DNA of 64,000 bases, from positions 2,170,001 through 2,234,000 of the forward strand of contig NZ_CP146963.1 in the NCBI RefSeq assembly GCF_037113525.1. Reading direction: 5' to 3'. Every line of letters begins with the position of its first letter. The stretch's first letter is position 1. This DNA is from Butyrivibrio fibrisolvens. Its GTDB lineage: Bacteria; Bacillota; Clostridia; Lachnospirales; Lachnospiraceae. Of the stretch, positions 62,286-64,000 are shown one piece after another. The notes beneath the pieces were generated by a model. The model saw only the letters and a list, made by a program, of their open reading frames with translations. It did no database searches and was not told the DNA's origin. The position numbers and the translations under genes are program-made.

Positions 62286-63067
62286 AAAGGTTGTATTTTG
62301 AATATCATATGAAGCTTTCGTTCAGCTCTGAAGTGAAAGAGCATAGATTTTCTCTAAAGTGCACACCTCATGATACGGATATGCAGGAGACAAAGGGCAT
62401 ATCCGTATCCGTATTTCCTGATAATATCACGGGTACAGACATTGATTCTCATGGAAATATAACAATTTTCGGGTATACCAAAGGATCTCATACATCTTTT
62501 GGCTTTGATGTAAAAGGCGAAGTAACAACAGGCCTTAAGGAGTATGAAAAGGCCAAAGAACTTCATATGCTGGGCATGTACAGGTATCAGACAAGGATTA
62601 CAACTCCGGGAAAAGAGATACTGGATTTTGCCAAAGAAATTGACCTTGATAACTGCCTGGGTAATAAAGAAAAAGCATATGTGATAATGACAGCTCTATA
62701 TGATAAGTTTACCTATCAGCAGGGCTGCACCGATATGGATACTACCGCAGAAGGAGCTCTTGAAGGCAGATGCGGTGTGTGCCAGGACTATGCACATATA
62801 ATGCTTTCTTTATGCAGGATGCAGTCAATTCCCTGCAGATACGTTACGGGTATGATGATTGGTGAAGGGCATTCTCATGCATGGGTTGAAGTATGGGATG
62901 ATTCAAAATGGATCGGGTTTGATCCGACTAATAACAAGATGGTGGGGGATGAATATATCAAGATCTCTAATGGCAGAGACTTTAGAGACTGTCTTGTAAA
63001 TCAGGGGATGTTTACAGGTAATGTTAATCAGGTGCAGGAAGTATCTGTGATTGTTAATGAGGTGTAG
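62282..63067 (+). CDS. Transglutaminase-like peptidase
   Basis: 261 residues. N-terminal beta domain, then a transglutaminase core with C167 in GVCQDYAH, H199 in HSHAWVEVW and D214 in GFDPTNN. In operons with CP_ATPgrasp and alpha-E these act as predicted peptidases on the ligase product. Starts with TTG at 62282, overlapping the alpha-E stop (TTGA); an ATG at 62309 would give a shorter N-terminus. Confidence 0.82.
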   Translation: MKRLYFEYHMKLSFSSEVKEHRFSLKCTPHDTDMQETKGISVSVFPDNITGTDIDSHGNITIFGYTKGSHTSFGFDVKGEVTTGLKEYEKAKELHMLGMYRYQTRITTPGKEILDFAKEIDLDNCLGNKEKAYVIMTALYDKFTYQQGCTDMDTTAEGALEGRCGVCQDYAHIMLSLCRMQSIPCRYVTGMMIGEGHSHAWVEVWDDSKWIGFDPTNNKMVGDEYIKISNGRDFRDCLVNQGMFTGNVNQVQEVSVIVNEV

Positions 63068-63139
63068 ATATCATAAAAAACCTGTAAGTATTCTAAAAGA
63101 ATAGTTTTATAAATATGAGTAATAGAGGTTTATATCAAT

Positions 63140-64000
63140 ATGATCGAAACTATAAGTGATATAGTCAGATTCCCTCTTCCTGTTGGCGAAGATTTTTTTA
63201 TCAAAAGGCACAGGTTTGAAGCGGGAGGCAAGGACAAAAAGAGAATATGCATCGTCACAGGTATTCACGGTGATGAGCTTGAGGGGCAGTTCGTATGCTA
63301 TGAAGTTGCAAGACAGATCAAAAAGGCTGCAGACAAGCTATCAGGCATCGTTGATATCTATCCTGCCATGAATCCTTTTGGTATAGATTCTATTAGTCGT
63401 GGTATACCTGCCTTTGACCTTGATATGAACAGGATATTCCCTGGAAGCATAGACGGTGACATGAATGAGTATCTGGCATCAGAGATCATTAAAGAACTGA
63501 CAGGAGCAGACCTTGTTCTGGATATCCATGCAAGTAACATCTTCCTTACAGAAGTTCCACAGATAAGGATCAACGAAGTAAGCGCTTCAAGCCTTCTTCC
63601 TCTTGCAGTCAAGTCCAACATGGATCTTATCTGGATACATGGAAACAGCACAGTGCTTGAGTCAACTATGGCATATTCTCTTAACAGCGTGGGCACTAAA
63701 ACTCTTGTTGTTGAGATGGGCGTTGGTATGAGGATCACCAGGCAGTACGGTGAGCAGCTTACAAGCGGCATCTTTTCCCTAATGTCAGAGCTGGGGATAT
63801 GGAAAGGTGATGTAGATAATATCAAAAAGCCTATCATAGCTCAGGACAGCGATGGAACAGATGTATGCTTTTTGAATGCGTCCTGCACCGGAGTCTATAT
63901 TAAGGAAAAAGAGCATGGTGCACTGGTTAGTAAAGGCGATCTTGTAGGCAGGATAATAAGTCCTTTGTCGGGAGATGTTCTCGAAGATGTAAGAGCCCCG
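63140..64000 (+). CDS. AstE/AspA-type zinc carboxypeptidase-like protein (partial)
   Basis: 287 codons visible, open to the right edge. GIHGDELEGQ (H43, E46) and VLDIHAS (His) are the zinc ligands of the succinylglutamate-desuccinylase/aspartoacylase branch of M14-like enzymes; NPFGIDSISRG and DLDMNRIFPG are typical. The C-terminal part (about 250 on) GALVSKGDLVGRIISPLSG is a lipoyl-like barrel found in this branch. GAGG eleven bases before ATG 63140. It should cleave amide bonds, perhaps of the operon's own product. 72 bp after the transglutaminase gene. Confidence 0.85.
   Translation, partial: MIETISDIVRFPLPVGEDFFIKRHRFEAGGKDKKRICIVTGIHGDELEGQFVCYEVARQIKKAADKLSGIVDIYPAMNPFGIDSISRGIPAFDLDMNRIFPGSIDGDMNEYLASEIIKELTGADLVLDIHASNIFLTEVPQIRINEVSASSLLPLAVKSNMDLIWIHGNSTVLESTMAYSLNSVGTKTLVVEMGVGMRITRQYGEQLTSGIFSLMSELGIWKGDVDNIKKPIIAQDSDGTDVCFLNASCTGVYIKEKEHGALVSKGDLVGRIISPLSGDVLEDVRAP

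Noticed and set aside
1..64000. tRNA, rRNA, known riboswitch or CRISPR features
   Set aside because: None was recognised by eye on either strand; a dedicated search with tRNAscan-SE or Infernal would be needed to exclude small RNA genes.

Overview
The window is AT-rich, gene-dense DNA with strong Shine-Dalgarno sites (GGAGG types). Protein families and codon usage point to an anaerobic Firmicute of the Lachnospiraceae, most like a rumen Butyrivibrio or Pseudobutyrivibrio. That assignment is inference from gene content, since there is no rRNA or other marker gene. I saw no tRNA, rRNA or CRISPR array.

Layout. Positions 1-6025: a partial secreted lipoprotein on the minus strand, then a LanFEG-type ABC exporter with its two-component system (F-E-G-R-K) and no lantibiotic biosynthesis genes. 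Positions 6236-34956: a long accessory stretch of mostly single, self-contained plus-strand genes. Many modify small molecules (GNAT acetyltransferases, three APH-type kinases, P-loop kinases, HD and MBL hydrolases, a methyltransferase, a deaminase, a tautomerase and a cupin). An IS200/IS605 element (tnpA-tnpB), an IS200/IS605-like remnant and several broken genes are mixed in. Positions 35012-41780: an aldo/keto reductase, an ArsC-like protein, membrane proteins, a WG-repeat protein and a tandem flavodoxin-fold protein. Positions 41871-48900: a TetR regulator lacking a normal start codon faces a minus-strand group encoding an EAL protein, a condensation-like acyltransferase, an acyl carrier protein and an AMP-forming ligase. 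Positions 49136-56221: an MFS transporter, a rhamnogalacturonan-lyase-like remnant, a DUF6765 protein and a cluster of intramembrane proteases (two CPBP, one PrsW). Positions 56355-64000: a GH35 beta-galactosidase, a RelA/SpoT-domain protein, and an operon of circularly permuted ATP-grasp, alpha-E, transglutaminase-like and zinc carboxypeptidase-like (AstE/AspA) proteins that runs off the right edge.

The most unusual feature is a family of three long imperfect palindromes (about 220-310 bp) at 2827-3133, 46116-46391 and 59727-59944. Their arms differ between copies but stay complementary within each copy. They share a GCGAAGCGAG motif beside the loop and a conserved arm asymmetry, and copy 1 is inverted relative to copies 2 and 3. 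Other structured non-coding DNA includes two similar promoter-plus-immediate-terminator units (58439-58515 and 60012-60093), a 107-bp palindrome at 21647-21753, and nested inverted repeats at 29397-29595.

How genes work together: LanFEG with its regulator and kinase should sense and expel a membrane-active peptide. The ligase, carrier protein and condensation-like enzyme form a minimal acyl or aminoacyl activation, carriage and transfer set. The ATP-grasp operon combines a predicted peptide-bond-forming enzyme with two putative peptidases.
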